A stretch of DNA of 64,000 nucleotides from contig JAPTYO010000011.1 in assembly GCA_036873135.1 (NCBI GenBank), positions 10,507,747 to 10,571,746 on the forward strand, given 5' to 3'. The translations under genes were made by a program, and so were the position numbers. The notes under the pieces are model-generated. The model was not told where the DNA came from. It ran no database searches and saw nothing but the letters and a program-made list of their open reading frames with translations. Shown here piece by piece: positions 11,150-21,161 of this stretch (the stretch's first letter is position 1; every line of letters begins with the position of its first letter). This stretch comes from Clarkia xantiana subsp. parviflora (taxonomy: Eukaryota; Streptophyta; Magnoliopsida; Myrtales; Onagraceae).

Positions 11150-11833
11150 GTCATGGTGTGTCATAGGCGTTTAGGCCATCCTTCTATTCAAGTTTTACAT
11201 CATGTTGATTCTATCTAGTGTCTAAAGAATAAGCATGTAAATTTGCCTGATTGTAATGTGTGCCCTAAAGCTAAACTTATTAGGCCTTCTTTTCCCACTT
11301 CTGATTCTAGGGTTGACTCCGTGTTTGATTTGATTCATGATGGTCCCTATTCTACGGCTACACATGATAATAAAAATACTTCTTAACTCTTGTTGATGAT
11401 CATTCTAGAATTACCTTGGTTTTCTTGCTACAATTTAAATCTGATGTAGCTGTTTCAGTAAGGAATTTTTTTGCCATGATTAAAACTCACTTTTCTAAGA
11501 CCACAAAAAATCAGAACATACAATGGTGGTGAATTTTTTAATGAGCAACTTAGTTCCTAATTTACCAAACATAGGATCATTCATCAGCATAGTTGTTTTT
11601 ATACTCCTCAGAAAAATATCAAAGTTGAAAGGAAACATATGCACTTATTAGAAGTTGCTCAAGCCTTGAAATTACATGCATTTATTCCTAACATTTTTTT
11701 AGTTAATGTGTTCTTACTACCAGCTATCTTATTAACTTGACACATACTCGTGTTTTGAATGGGAAGTCCCCCATGGGGATTTTTACTGTAAAAGTTCTTA
11801 ATATAGAACATTTGAGAACTTTTGGTTGCTTGT
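11150..11833 (+). pseudogene. copia GAG-pre-integrase and integrase, first part
   Basis: Recognisable words are CHRRLGHPS and CPKAK (zinc-binding pre-integrase), SRVDSVFDLIH, and TYNGGEFFNEQL with an expected IN acidic residue. Several stops and frame changes separate them. The block ends at the CTTGT target duplication of the inserted Tat-like LTR and resumes at 12494. Confidence 0.8.
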
Positions 11834-12493
11834 TATTGGATATACACTCAAGCTATTACAAATTAGACCCGATAATTGGCCACAATCGATTATAATTCGA
11901 AACTTGAAAAACGGACACCCGAGACCCATCACTTGGGACCGAAAACAACACGGGTGGCGAAGCCCACTCAAAAGGCCCCGAGGGAAAAATTCCCTTGGGG
12001 GGTGACCCGAGTGAGGTCCTCCCGCTCGGGTAATGCGAGCAGGACCTTGGGGATACCCGTCTGGGTATCCCCCCCACACCCCCCCCCCGGACGATATTTC
12101 ACCCGGGGCTCGCCCTCGAAGGCCATTCCCACACACTTAAACATATTAAGCTCACCTACGGTTGAACCGAGGTCAAATGCACCATATTTACGCTCAATGT
12201 CAAATTATATTACGAAACTGCCACAACCGGACCAGGAAAGCACAAGAACCGGGGCGGTTCGATAGGAACTCAATAAATAAGAGCTCTCTTCCCATCAATC
12301 AAAGGTAATCTTGGTATCTCTCTCTAGCACTTACTTTCTCCCTCTAAAAGTATATACTCATTTAAGCATCGGAGAGCTCACCGAGTACCACCCCCCCTTG
12401 TGGTCTCGGTATTGCCCCTTTTGCAGATTTCTCGAGGAGAAGGAAGGGCAGAGGTCTGAAGCAAGAAGGAACTCAGGACACCGTGTGCAAACA
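11834..12493 (+). mobile_element. Tat-like LTR (LTR 3, 660 bp) inserted in copia integrase
   Basis: It is flanked by CTTGT on both sides (11829-11833 and 12494-12498). Removing it and one CTTGT rejoins the integrase frame (GCL-CF). It shares with LTR 1 and LTR 2 the order leader, gcatcggagagc and C run (12389-12396). It ends AAACA; the first bases read TATTGG where LTR 1 has TGATGG, so the TG terminus has mutated. The interior has no coding sequence, so it is a solo LTR. Confidence 0.82.
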
Positions 12494-13576
12494 CTTGTGC
12501 TTTGCAAAACAATTTATGGTGACTGACAAGTTTGCCTCTAAAACTATTCCCTCTGTTTTTTTTTTGGATATTCTTCCACTCTAAAGGGTTATAGTCTTTA
12601 CATCTTGGATACACAATGTTTCTTTGTCAGTAGAGATGTGAAGTTCTATAAGCATATTTTTCCTTTCAAAGGAGGCAAAACTGACTTGTTACCCTCTGTT
12701 TTGTGAACAACAACTGATACCTAATACTTATGATGGAAATCTTATCAATGAGAACTTTTATCCTGAAGTTCAAGATGGTCTTGCATCAAGTGATGTTGAT
12801 TCTCATCATTCAACTGATGATACCGTTGAGCCAATGTTAATGATGAACTTTATTACGGCTCTGAAACTCCCTTAGAACAAGCTAGAGATGAGTTGCCTAT
12901 AAACTATGAAGCTATTCCTCCCATCATATCTAGAGTTTCTGGACGGATAATTAGACCTCATTTATGGATAAATGATTATGTCTCTTCTTCTGGTGTTTTT
13001 GTATCTTATTTGTGATTATGTGGATTACTCTAAAGTCTCTATTGGTTACAATTGTTTTATCAGTTCTATTTCTAAGCTTGTAGAACCCTCAAATTATTCC
13101 TAAGATATTCAAGATAAAAGTTGGGTCTCTGCAATGCAGGATGAGATATCCGCATTAGAACTCAATGACACTTGGGACTTGGACCCATTGCCATAAGGTA
13201 AGTCTGACATTGGTTGTAAATGGGTCTATGGACTCAAATAAAAGGCAGATGGCTGTCTGGAAATGTATAAGGTCAGACTGGTTGCCAAAGGTCTAAAAAA
13301 AATATGGAATATATTTTTTTTAAAACTTTTTCTCCAATGGTCAAGATGACTACTGTCAGAACAGTTCTTGCTTTGGCAGCCATGAACTCTTGATCATTAT
13401 ATCAAATGGATATATACAACGTTTTTCTTCAGGATGATTTGAATGAAGAAGTTTACATGTATTTACCTCAGGGCTTTCATAGTCAATGAGAGAACTTAGT
13501 TTGTAGACTACGAAAGTCCCTATATGGTCTGAAGCAGGCCTCCAAACAATGGAACTTGAAGCTTACTGATTCCCTT
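12494..13576 (+). pseudogene. copia integrase end and first half of RT
   Basis: Downstream of the solo LTR the integrase continues with TDKFASK and VSRDVKFYKHIFPF. The linker follows, then RT with VLALAAMNS, QMDIYNVFLQDDLNEEVYM, CRLRKSLYGLKQA and KLTDSL. Stops and frame changes are frequent. The frame breaks at the CACTA insertion (CTT target duplication) and resumes at 19207. Confidence 0.85.
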
Positions 13577-13599
13577 CACTACAAGAATAAAGAATTATT

Positions 13600-14230
13600 G
13601 TGACGACCAAAATCGTTGCAATAACTCCAAAAATCGTCGCCATATGTATGTTACGACGACAAATAGTCGCTATAGCTTCGTCACTATAGACCCCTAGCAA
13701 CAAGTCCTTATTGCGACAAAATAAGTTGTCATCGCAATAGAGTGGATTTTATTGCGATGAAAACATTCGACGCATATGTGCCATTAGTTGTCGCGAATGA
13801 TCTATCTATTGCGAGGATTTGATAACCAATTGCGATGACACATTTTAAATTGTTGTCGCAATTAGTCTCGTTTTTGCAGAGATTTGATAGCTATATTGCG
13901 ACGATAAACTTAAAAATATTATTCCAACAATTACTTATTTGTGATGATTTATTAATTCTATTGCGACGACAAATTTGAAATTATTGTCACATTTGGCCTC
14001 CTTATTTTGAGGATTTAATAACTCTATTGCGTCGACATATCTAAAATTATTATCACAATAGGTGTATATTATGTGGATATTTTAATAAATTTGTGACAAT
14101 AAAAATAAAGTATCGCAGTAGTTTATATTTTTTTATTTTTCACTTTATTGCAACGAGTTACAGTTGTATTGCAACCCTAAATTTTGAACATGTCATCGCA
14201 ATAGAGTTATTAATTTATTTATTACAAATA
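13600..14230. repeat. Left sub-terminal repeat array of the CACTA element
   Basis: Words such as attgcgacga, gttgtcgcaat and tcgtcgcc recur every 20-60 bp in both orientations. Their mirror lies at 17830-19195. In characterised CACTA elements such sub-terminal motifs bind the TNPA-like protein; here that role is inferred. Confidence 0.85.
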
Positions 14231-15817
14231 ATTTAAAACAAATGAAAATATAATTACCTGATTAAAATGACGAATATCATTAAAAAAACCACAATAAAAT
14301 ATCAGTAAATGTATTATTTATTTATAAAATAAAAGTGTCAAAATACCCACACAAAAAAAAAAAAATTAATAATCCAATTAGTCATCAAAGATATATACGT
14401 ATTTGGCATTTTAGACATACTCTTCTTCTTCGTCTTCAGAATCTCTTGGAGTTGTCACACCTATAGGTCTTGAGTAGGCATATACCAAGCTTCTTTTAAC
14501 TTCGTGTAATAACATCAACTGATTAAATACCAAACAATGTTAATTAACAAAACACTTAATATGAATGTTAATCCTAATGAATTCTCAACCATGCATAGAA
14601 ATTAATAGAATCATGTTTGTGGAATCAAAAGTATATAATTCAAACGAGTCTGAGCATAATCATGACAACACCATCAATATTGAAAATTGAAAGACCAGCT
14701 TCAAAAAGGCTATAAATCCACATGTACCCGTACAATGCAACCTTAATGTCTACAAAATGTGTCTAGAAATTTAATGAGAATAATATAATTAAGTATAATA
14801 TCACTAAATTCAGGTCATTTGTATTCTTAAACTTAGTAGTTCAGAAATTAACAGAAAAAATTGGTTAGCTATCAACAAGTTTTGGTTATAAAGCATATAT
14901 AAATGCAAGTTTAATACCGATTGAGACTACTGGAAACCTCAGATACTGATTGAGTTAATAACAATTCAGAATTAGACCCTATAAACATACCTTTTTTCAA
15001 TCGACAGTGCAGCAGAGGGGAACGACATTGACAACAACCATGCGGCCACCAGGCTTGGACGACGTGACAAACAGAGGGACGAACAGAGGGACCTTGAACG
15101 ACCAGCGGAGCGGAAGCTTAATAGAGGAACCAGGCGGGGACTGAGGGACGTTTACGAGAGATGTTGAACGAAATCCACCTTCACCACAGATGCGTAAACT
15201 ATCGATCTTCGAGACATCTATACTTTGCAGAAACTTAATTAGGAAAGATTATGTTCTTCAATCACAAAATAACTTTCGACACAAGTATAGAATAAACTAA
15301 TTAAAATATTAAACACCACCTTTTAGTTTTTTAGGTAATAATTATATACATTAATTATTAATTAAATATTACAAGAATAATCATAATACTCTTTGGCAAT
15401 CTTTGGCAACGTCATCGTGAATTAAATATTGTTTCTCTGCCCAAGCGAATTGCCTTGATAACCAAATAAGAAATTCCTTTTTGCTGGAAAAAAAAAAAGA
15501 AGCTAAATAAGAAATGAATTAAATAACTATTTTTTTTTACAATTAATATAATAATAAATAACTCTATTGCAAATGTAACAATCTATTGCATTGATTGCTG
15601 AGAATTTTGCTTAAAAAATACGATGACGATATGATTAAAAAGTTCAAGTTTTTAATTTGTCCAAAAAAGTTTTGAGTTTTAATGTAATATAAAAAAATTT
15701 AATTATTTTGTAAATAAACAGTTATATTACCTTTTTCAAAATTTTACAATTTTTGCTAATCTAAAAAATAAAAATGTGGTAATATCAAACATATTAATTC
15801 ACTTAAAATAAGTTCAA
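14231..15817. other. CACTA interior, left part, no recognised gene
   Basis: It is AT-rich with a GC-richer island at about 15005-15190. On the minus strand near 14410-14455 an acidic open stretch ends in EEEEYV and a stop. It could be the tail of a lost transposase gene, but nothing else supports this. Confidence 0.4.
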
Positions 15818-15825
15818 TTTTTTTT

Positions 15826-16349
15826 GGGTTAACAGGTCTTTTGGTTCATGATGTTTGACCATTTTTGGGTTTTGGTCCATGATGTTTTTTCTTTCCTAAT
15901 TTTGGTACCATATGTTTGCAGATTTTTTCTAGTTTTGGTCCGACCGTTAAATTCCGTCCATTTTTTGACATGTACAAGTCATGTGATCCACCCTAAACTT
16001 TCAATTTTGTTCAATTTAGTCCCTATAATACTTTCCTAACCTTTTTTTTGTTCAATTTAGTTCCGAAGTTTCAAAAATTCAATTGGACCTATTGTCCAAT
16101 TGGGGTCAATTTTGAAACTTCGGGACTAAATTGAGAAAAAATAAGGTTAAGAAAGTATTGGAGAGACTAAATTTAAAGTTTAGAGTGGATCACGTGACTT
16201 GAACATGTCAAAAAATGGACGGAATGTAACGGTTAGACCAAAACTAGAAAAAATCTGCAAACATATGGTACCAAAACTAGGTAAAAAAAAACATCATTGA
16301 CCAAAACCCAAAAGTTGTCAAACATCATGGACCAAAAGACCTGTTAACC
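15826..16349. mobile_element. Foldback MITE (~523 bp) with long TIRs, in a T tract
   Basis: It begins gGGTTAACAGGTCTTTTGG and ends with the complement, CCTGTTAACC. The arms match for about 150 bp (ccatgatgtttgaccattt near the left end, its complement near the right). Flanks are runs of T (15818-15825 and 16350-16361), which would fit an 8-9 bp poly-T target duplication of a Mutator-like element, but a homopolymer cannot prove it. Confidence 0.8.
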
Positions 16350-16361
16350 TTTTTTTTTTTT

Positions 16362-16466
16362 CTTAGACTTTAGAGTGGAAAGTTTAGACTTTAAAGTTTA
16401 TGGTTATATCCTTTAATTTAAGGTTTAGAGTTTAACATTTAAGGTTTCAAGTTTTAAAAGAGTTTA
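16362..16466. repeat. Degenerate TTTAGGG-like repeat, block 1
   Basis: Variants of agtttagactttaaag, gtttagagttt and gtttagggtt follow one another. Blocks 2 (17009-17310) and 3 (17721-17800) are the same material, separated by two MITE insertions. It resembles strongly decayed plant telomere repeat (TTTAGGG), or a simple AT-rich repeat of independent origin. Confidence 0.6.
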
Positions 16467-16999
16467 GGGTTAATAACTAAAAAACTGTCCAATGTTTACC
16501 CTATGTTAAAATTAGATGTCTGAAATTTGAAATGTTAAAATGGACTGTCCCAAGTTTCATTTTTGTTGAAATTTGGTGTCTCGGTGTGATTACTTTAGAG
16601 AAGTCAATTCCGACGAAACCGTCTGTCAAATTCAAGCTCTCATACACACTCCCTTCTCGTCATCTTGCCGGGACCGTCACCTAAAAAGTTGGTCACATCC
16701 GGGCAAGTAAATCTCGCTCTATTGTCCTTGGAAAATGACTCTACACCACTCTTCTAGAAACTTTTTTTTTAATGTTCAATTTTTAGGTGAAATTTGACGA
16801 TTTTGCGAAAAGTAAAGAGTGATTGATTATCTGTGGGTTGGTGGGTTGATGAAAATGATTGAATGGAGATGAAAAGACGCACAAAGACACCAAATTTCAA
16901 CAAAAATGAAACTTGGGACAGTCCATTTTAACATTTTAAACTTCAGACACCTAATTTTAACATAGGGTAAACCTTGGACAGTTTTTTAGTTATTAACCC
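16467..16999. mobile_element. Mutator-like MITE, 533 bp, with 9-bp target duplication
   Basis: The termini are GGGTTAATAACT and AGTTATTAACCC, and the arms extend for more than 100 bp (aactgtcca and accctatgttaaaa on both sides). The target duplication aagagttta is exact (16458-16466 and 17000-17008). A second family member sits at 63092-63428 with shared arms and interior. There is no coding capacity. Long TIRs with 9-bp duplications indicate the Mutator superfamily. Confidence 0.92.
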
Positions 17000-17008
17000 A
17001 AGAGTTTA

Positions 17009-17310
17009 ACGTTAAAGGTACTAATATTTAGATTTTAAAGATTTGAGGTTAAGAGTTTAAGATTTAGGGTTTCAATGTTTAGAGTTTAAAGTTTAACATA
17101 TTAAAGCTTTAGGGTTTAGAATTTAAGATTTTGAGTATTAAGGATTAAAGTTTAAAGTTTTAAGATTTAGACTTTACGATTTAAGGTTTCAAAGTTTATG
17201 GTTCAGAATTTTATATTTTAAACTTTAAGGTTTTAAATTTTAGAATTTAAGGTTTTGACTTTAAGAATTGGAGTTTGAGATTTCAATGCTTAAAGTTTGA
17301 TTTTGGTTAT
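17009..17310. repeat. Degenerate TTTAGGG-like repeat, block 2
   Basis: About 300 bp of words such as gatttagggtttcaatg, gtttagagtttaaag, ctttagggtttag and ttttgagtattaagg. The period drifts around 7-15 bp. Same material as 16362-16466. Confidence 0.65.
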
Positions 17311-17313
17311 TAA

Positions 17314-17720
17314 GAGCATCCACAATGGTTTTACTTAAATTGTATTATTTAAACTTGTCACGCAGACATTTATGTACACTTAAAGTAATACGTAAATTTA
17401 AGACACGCATAAATAATACTTGCTCTATAGTGGTTTTACTTAACCATATTCTTTAAATATATTTTATTATTAAATTCCAACAACCACCAATAATATATTA
17501 GCATTAATTATAAAATGAATTAACTTATAATTAAATATTGGTTATGTATTACATAGTGCATTCTTTAAATTTAAGGAATAGGTTACGTAAAACTAGGTGG
17601 GTCCCACTTTTAAGAAAATCTATGTAAAACCATTTTAGAGTATTTTTTTACACTTTATATTAAAAATAATATGTTAAACCTACATTTAAGTAATACTATG
17701 TAATACCATTGTGGATGCTC
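17314..17720. mobile_element. Tourist-like (PIF/Harbinger) MITE, 407 bp
   Basis: The termini are GAGCATCCACAATGG and CCATTGTGGATGCTC, perfect inverted repeats. The TAA target duplication is at 17311-17313 and 17721-17723. It has no coding capacity and lies inside the TTTAGGG-like block. The terminal sequence and 3-bp TAA are the reasons for the superfamily call. Confidence 0.88.
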
Positions 17721-17829
17721 TAAGGGTTTAGGGTTTAACATTTATAAGGGTATGATGCTAATATCTTCTAATGTTTATGGTTAGAGTATAAAGTTTAGGG
17801 TTAATTGAATATTTTTTATGCAAAAGTAA

Positions 17830-19195
17830 CAAATTCGGTGAGAATATTGTTATTGTGAGAACCACTGTCGCAATAGAATAGTACATACTTGCAATAAACC
17901 CAACTTATTCCGAAGATATGCGGTCATCGTAATTGATTACATATTGTCGTAATTAGTTTCTCGGAATTGGCGCAAAATTTTTCGTGCGAGTTTTTTTTAT
18001 TTTATTTTATTGTGTGAAGTAGACGTACCAAATGGATGGTACATGTCTTTGCAATAAACTCATTTTATCGTCGCAGTATGCGGCCTTACTAATAGATTTA
18101 GCATCGTCGCAATTAGATATTATATATCCTTGCAATAAATATATTCTATTGCGATGACTTTCGATCCTAGTTATAGATTTATAGTCGTTGCAATTGTTTT
18201 CATACAGAAAATAGGCGCCAAAACTTTTATGGAAAAATTGTTATTGTGAGAACTAGTCGTCGCAACTGGATATTCCACATCCTATTAATTGAACAACTAT
18301 AGTGTGATGATATGCGGTCAACGCAATATATTACTTGTCGTCGCAATTAGTTTCCATGAAAAAGTTTGCGCCAAAATTTTGGTGAAAAATTATATTGCGA
18401 AATGTATACGTCGCAATTGGATATTACACATCCTCACAATAAAATCATTCTGTTGCGAGGATTACATGATCCACGCAATGAAATTTTCATCGTTGCAACA
18501 CTTAATCTTATAGTGATGACATGTCATTGTAATTGGATATTGCAATGATGTTCTCGTCATTTCAACACGATATGCGACAAAAGGTATAATTTGATAGCAT
18601 TCGTCGCAATAGACCAAAATTCATCATAATAGTAGCATTTGTCACAATTGGATATTACATATCATCGCAGTAAATCCATTTTATTACGACAACATAAGAT
18701 CATAGCTATAGATTTGACGTCGTCGCAATTGTTTTTCTATAGATAATTGACGCCATATATTTTGTGGGAAAATTGTTATTGCGAGAACCGATCGCCGCAA
18801 TTGGATATTCTACATCCTAGAAATAAACTCATTTTTATTGCGATGATATGCAGTCATCGTAATTGATTACGTGTCGTCGTAATTAGTTTGACAAAAAAAT
18901 TGCGCCAAAATTCTGGTGGGAAATTTCTATTGCGATAAGTATTTTTCGCAATAGGATCTTACACATCCTCGCAATAAACTCATTATTTTGCGAGAAAACG
19001 CGGTTCACGCAACAGATTTGTCATCGTCGCAACACTTTTTTTATTGCGACGACCTGTTGTCGCGATTGAATATTGTGATGATGTTTTTGTCATTTCTACA
19101 CGATGTGCGACGAAAGGTGTAAGTCACCGCAATAGGCAAAAGTTATAGCGAGGACACAATGTCATCACAATAGAAATCGTAGCTATAGATCAAAT
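17830..19195. repeat. Right sub-terminal repeat array of the CACTA element
   Basis: Longer than the left array. Recurrent words are ttgcgatgac, gtcgcaatt, catcctcgcaataaa and gcgccaaaattttggtggg. A higher-order unit of about 170-220 bp (gcgccaaaa, then aattgttattgcgagaa, then atattacacatcct) is repeated six or so times. Confidence 0.85.
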
Positions 19196-19206
19196 TTCTT
19201 GTAGTG

Positions 19207-20210
19207 CTTTTGCATGCAGGATACACTCAATTTAAGCATGATTACTCTCTTTTTACTAAGTATGATGGTTCTGATGTTGTCATTCTTTTGGTATATGTCG
19301 ATTATCTCTTACTTACAAGGAATGGTAGGAAGCTGGTGAGTGATTTGAATTCTGTTTTTTAAACTAATTTCAAGATGAATGACTTGGGTGATCTCAAATT
19401 CTTTCTTGAGATTGAATTAATTCGATCTGACAAAGGTATAGTTTTGTCCCAGCGTAAGTATGCACTAGAGTTCATATATGATACTGGTCTGGCTGGATGA
19501 ATATTTTTTAGAACTCCCATGCAGTTTGATTTAAAATTGACTAGCATCAAATATAACAAACACTGAAGGTTAATATTGATGATCCACCCCTAGGTGATGT
19601 AACTTCTTTTGAAAGTCTGATAGGGAAACTGCTTTACCTAACTGTCACAAGGCCTGATATATCATATTCAGTTCAGAACCTTAGTCAGTTTATGCAGTCT
19701 ATTAAAAGATCTCATTACAATGTAGATTTAAGGGTGTTGAGGTATGTAAAAAGAGAACCTGGTAAAGGTCTTATCTTTCCTTCTGGTTGTAGTCCGAGAC
19801 TTGAAGGATTTTGTGATTCAGATTGGGCTGCTTGTCTTGAAACTCGTAGGTCAGTTTATGGTTATTGTATTAAATTGGGCACTGCCTTGATATCTTGGAA
19901 AGTTAGAAGGGATAAGATAGTTTCATTGTCCTATGTTGATCGCAATATTAGAAAGGCTATTGTTGAGATTGTTTGGCTTAGGTTTTTTTTTTTTACTGAA
20001 TTATGCATTAGTCAACATGAGCATTCTGTGTTACATTGTGATAATAAAGCAGCAATTCAATTTGTTAATAACCCCATATTTCATGAGAGGACCAAACACA
20101 TTGAAATTAACTGTCATTTTTCTCGTGACAAAGTGTTGGATGGTTTGGTTCAGCTTGTTATTGTTGTGGACCAACTTTCTTCATTCTATAAGTTGAGGGT
20201 TAAATCTTGA
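19207..20210 (+). pseudogene. copia RT second half and RNase H
   Basis: The RT frame resumes at LHAGYTQFKHDYSLFT and reaches VYVDYLLL at about 19295, where the catalytic YVDD has become YVDY. 19692-20210 is a 170-residue open stretch with the RNase H words GFCDSDWA, SVYGYC, HCDNKAAIQFVNNP and ERTKHIEI, ending before the PPT. The Asp/Asp residues of RNase H remain, but a Phe run at about 19985 marks a T-run slippage. The element cannot encode a working polyprotein. Confidence 0.88.
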
Positions 20211-20243
20211 TTTGCTCAGTGTTTCACTAATATTTAAGGGGGA

Positions 20244-20327
20244 TGATCTGCCATATGAAGGAATCAAATCACACGAACCCGCCATTGCCATGTCTCTTTA
20301 CCTACTAGGGTTTTCTTTTCCATTGTA
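20244..20327 (+). repeat. 3' LTR of the copia element (~84 bp)
   Basis: It starts TGATCTGCCATATGAAGG after aaggggga and ends near CATTGTAA. It is about 85 percent similar to 8151-8232. No convincing 5-bp duplication could be checked, because the left neighbour is another copy of the element. Confidence 0.7.
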
Positions 20328-21161
20328 AAAAATAAGCACAATTTTTTTTTGGTCTAATATATTTTTTGGTAGGACTAATAAGGCCTAATATGTTTTGTGA
20401 TTTTTCTTTTTTTCCAGAAAATCTGAATTTATTTTCTATAACATATTAATATATATTATTCCACTCGTAGTTACTAATGTAAAATATTGAATACTGGTTG
20501 AAGACTCTGATGCATGCAGTCCGCGATAACCTTCAAATCTGCAACGAAAAATAATTGCTTCGTCTTTGAAGAAACAAATGAATTTTGATATCCACAGAAG
20601 TTAAAAACATCACCTTATTAAAAGTAAGTTGAAATAGACGATGGAGTTGATGAAGACGGGCTCAATTCGAATTCAACAAACTAAAGATTAAGCGACAGAA
20701 TCAAACGAAACTCCTACTCAAGCCTCTTCACGACTGCTTTAAGGTTGAGCACTGAGTAGCTGTGCCGGTCTTTTTTTTCGTGTTCCCTCATGGACTTCAT
20801 ATTCCATAATGGTTTTATACCGAAATCAATTCCGATAAATACTAATAATGATAGGTTTAATAAACTCGAGCCTGAAACGGACCGGTTCTTATTGATTTCT
20901 GGTTTAGACTAATGAATATTTTGATCACACTGCAAATAATGTGTGACCCTTCTCTTTATTGGATCTTTCATTGATTGATCATGTGAACAAATATACATTG
21001 GATGTGGATTTATTCTACTCAGACAGTTACATTGTTAATCATAGCTATACTATCTATTGAGACAAATGCGCAAGACATGATGACAAGATTTAGAAGTCCG
21101 ACGTTGTCTTCTCCAAAATCACTAATAATTTCTGCTCGCCATGAATGCCCAGCTCTTCAAA
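20328..21161. other. Intergenic region downstream of the carrier gene
   Basis: No gene or repeat was recognised. It contains the expected 3' flank of the minus-strand carrier gene. I saw no clear polyadenylation signal that I would assert. Confidence 0.5.

Larger units (their letters stand above)
13577..19206. mobile_element. Non-autonomous CACTA (En/Spm) DNA transposon, 5630 bp
   Basis: The left end is CACTACAAGAA and the right end TTCTTGTAGTG, perfect inverted termini of the plant CACTA superfamily. The 3-bp target duplication is CTT (13574-13576 and 19207-19209). Both sub-terminal regions are packed with TTGCGACGA/TCGTCGCAA words in both orientations, as expected for transposase-binding arrays. 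No transposase (TNP2-type) reading frame was found; 14230-15200 has no ORF of note. Excision of the element with one CTT restores the copia RT frame exactly. It is the host of three further MITEs. Confidence 0.95.
8151..20327 (+). mobile_element. Degenerate Ty1/copia retrotransposon with ~82-bp LTRs, heavily interrupted
   Basis: The order is LTR (8151-8232), PBS (tggtatcagaacatag, 8235), duplicated gag (8604-10773), integrase (11150-11833 and 12494-12760), RT (12760-13576 and from 19207), RNase H (to about 20210), PPT (aaggggga) and LTR (20244-20327). Frames carry many stops and the RT active site reads YVDY instead of YVDD. It is interrupted by a Tat-like LTR and by a CACTA transposon. LTRs this short recall the Ale/Retrofit type of copia, but the lineage is an inference. 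Confidence 0.85.

Noticed and set aside
11834..12493. TG-initial reading of this LTR starting at 11831
   Set aside because: That start would leave unequal flanks (ttgct against cttgt); the CTTGT duplication with a start at 11834 restores the integrase frame exactly.
13600..19195. Regularly spaced short repeats as a CRISPR-like array
   Set aside because: The repeats occur in both orientations with irregular spacing inside CACTA termini; eukaryotic nuclear DNA; no cas genes.
8055..20327. Endogenous pararetrovirus or virus-like element
   Set aside because: Domain order is integrase before RT with LTRs, PBS and PPT, which is Ty1/copia; no movement protein or caulimovirus-type motif was seen anywhere in the window.
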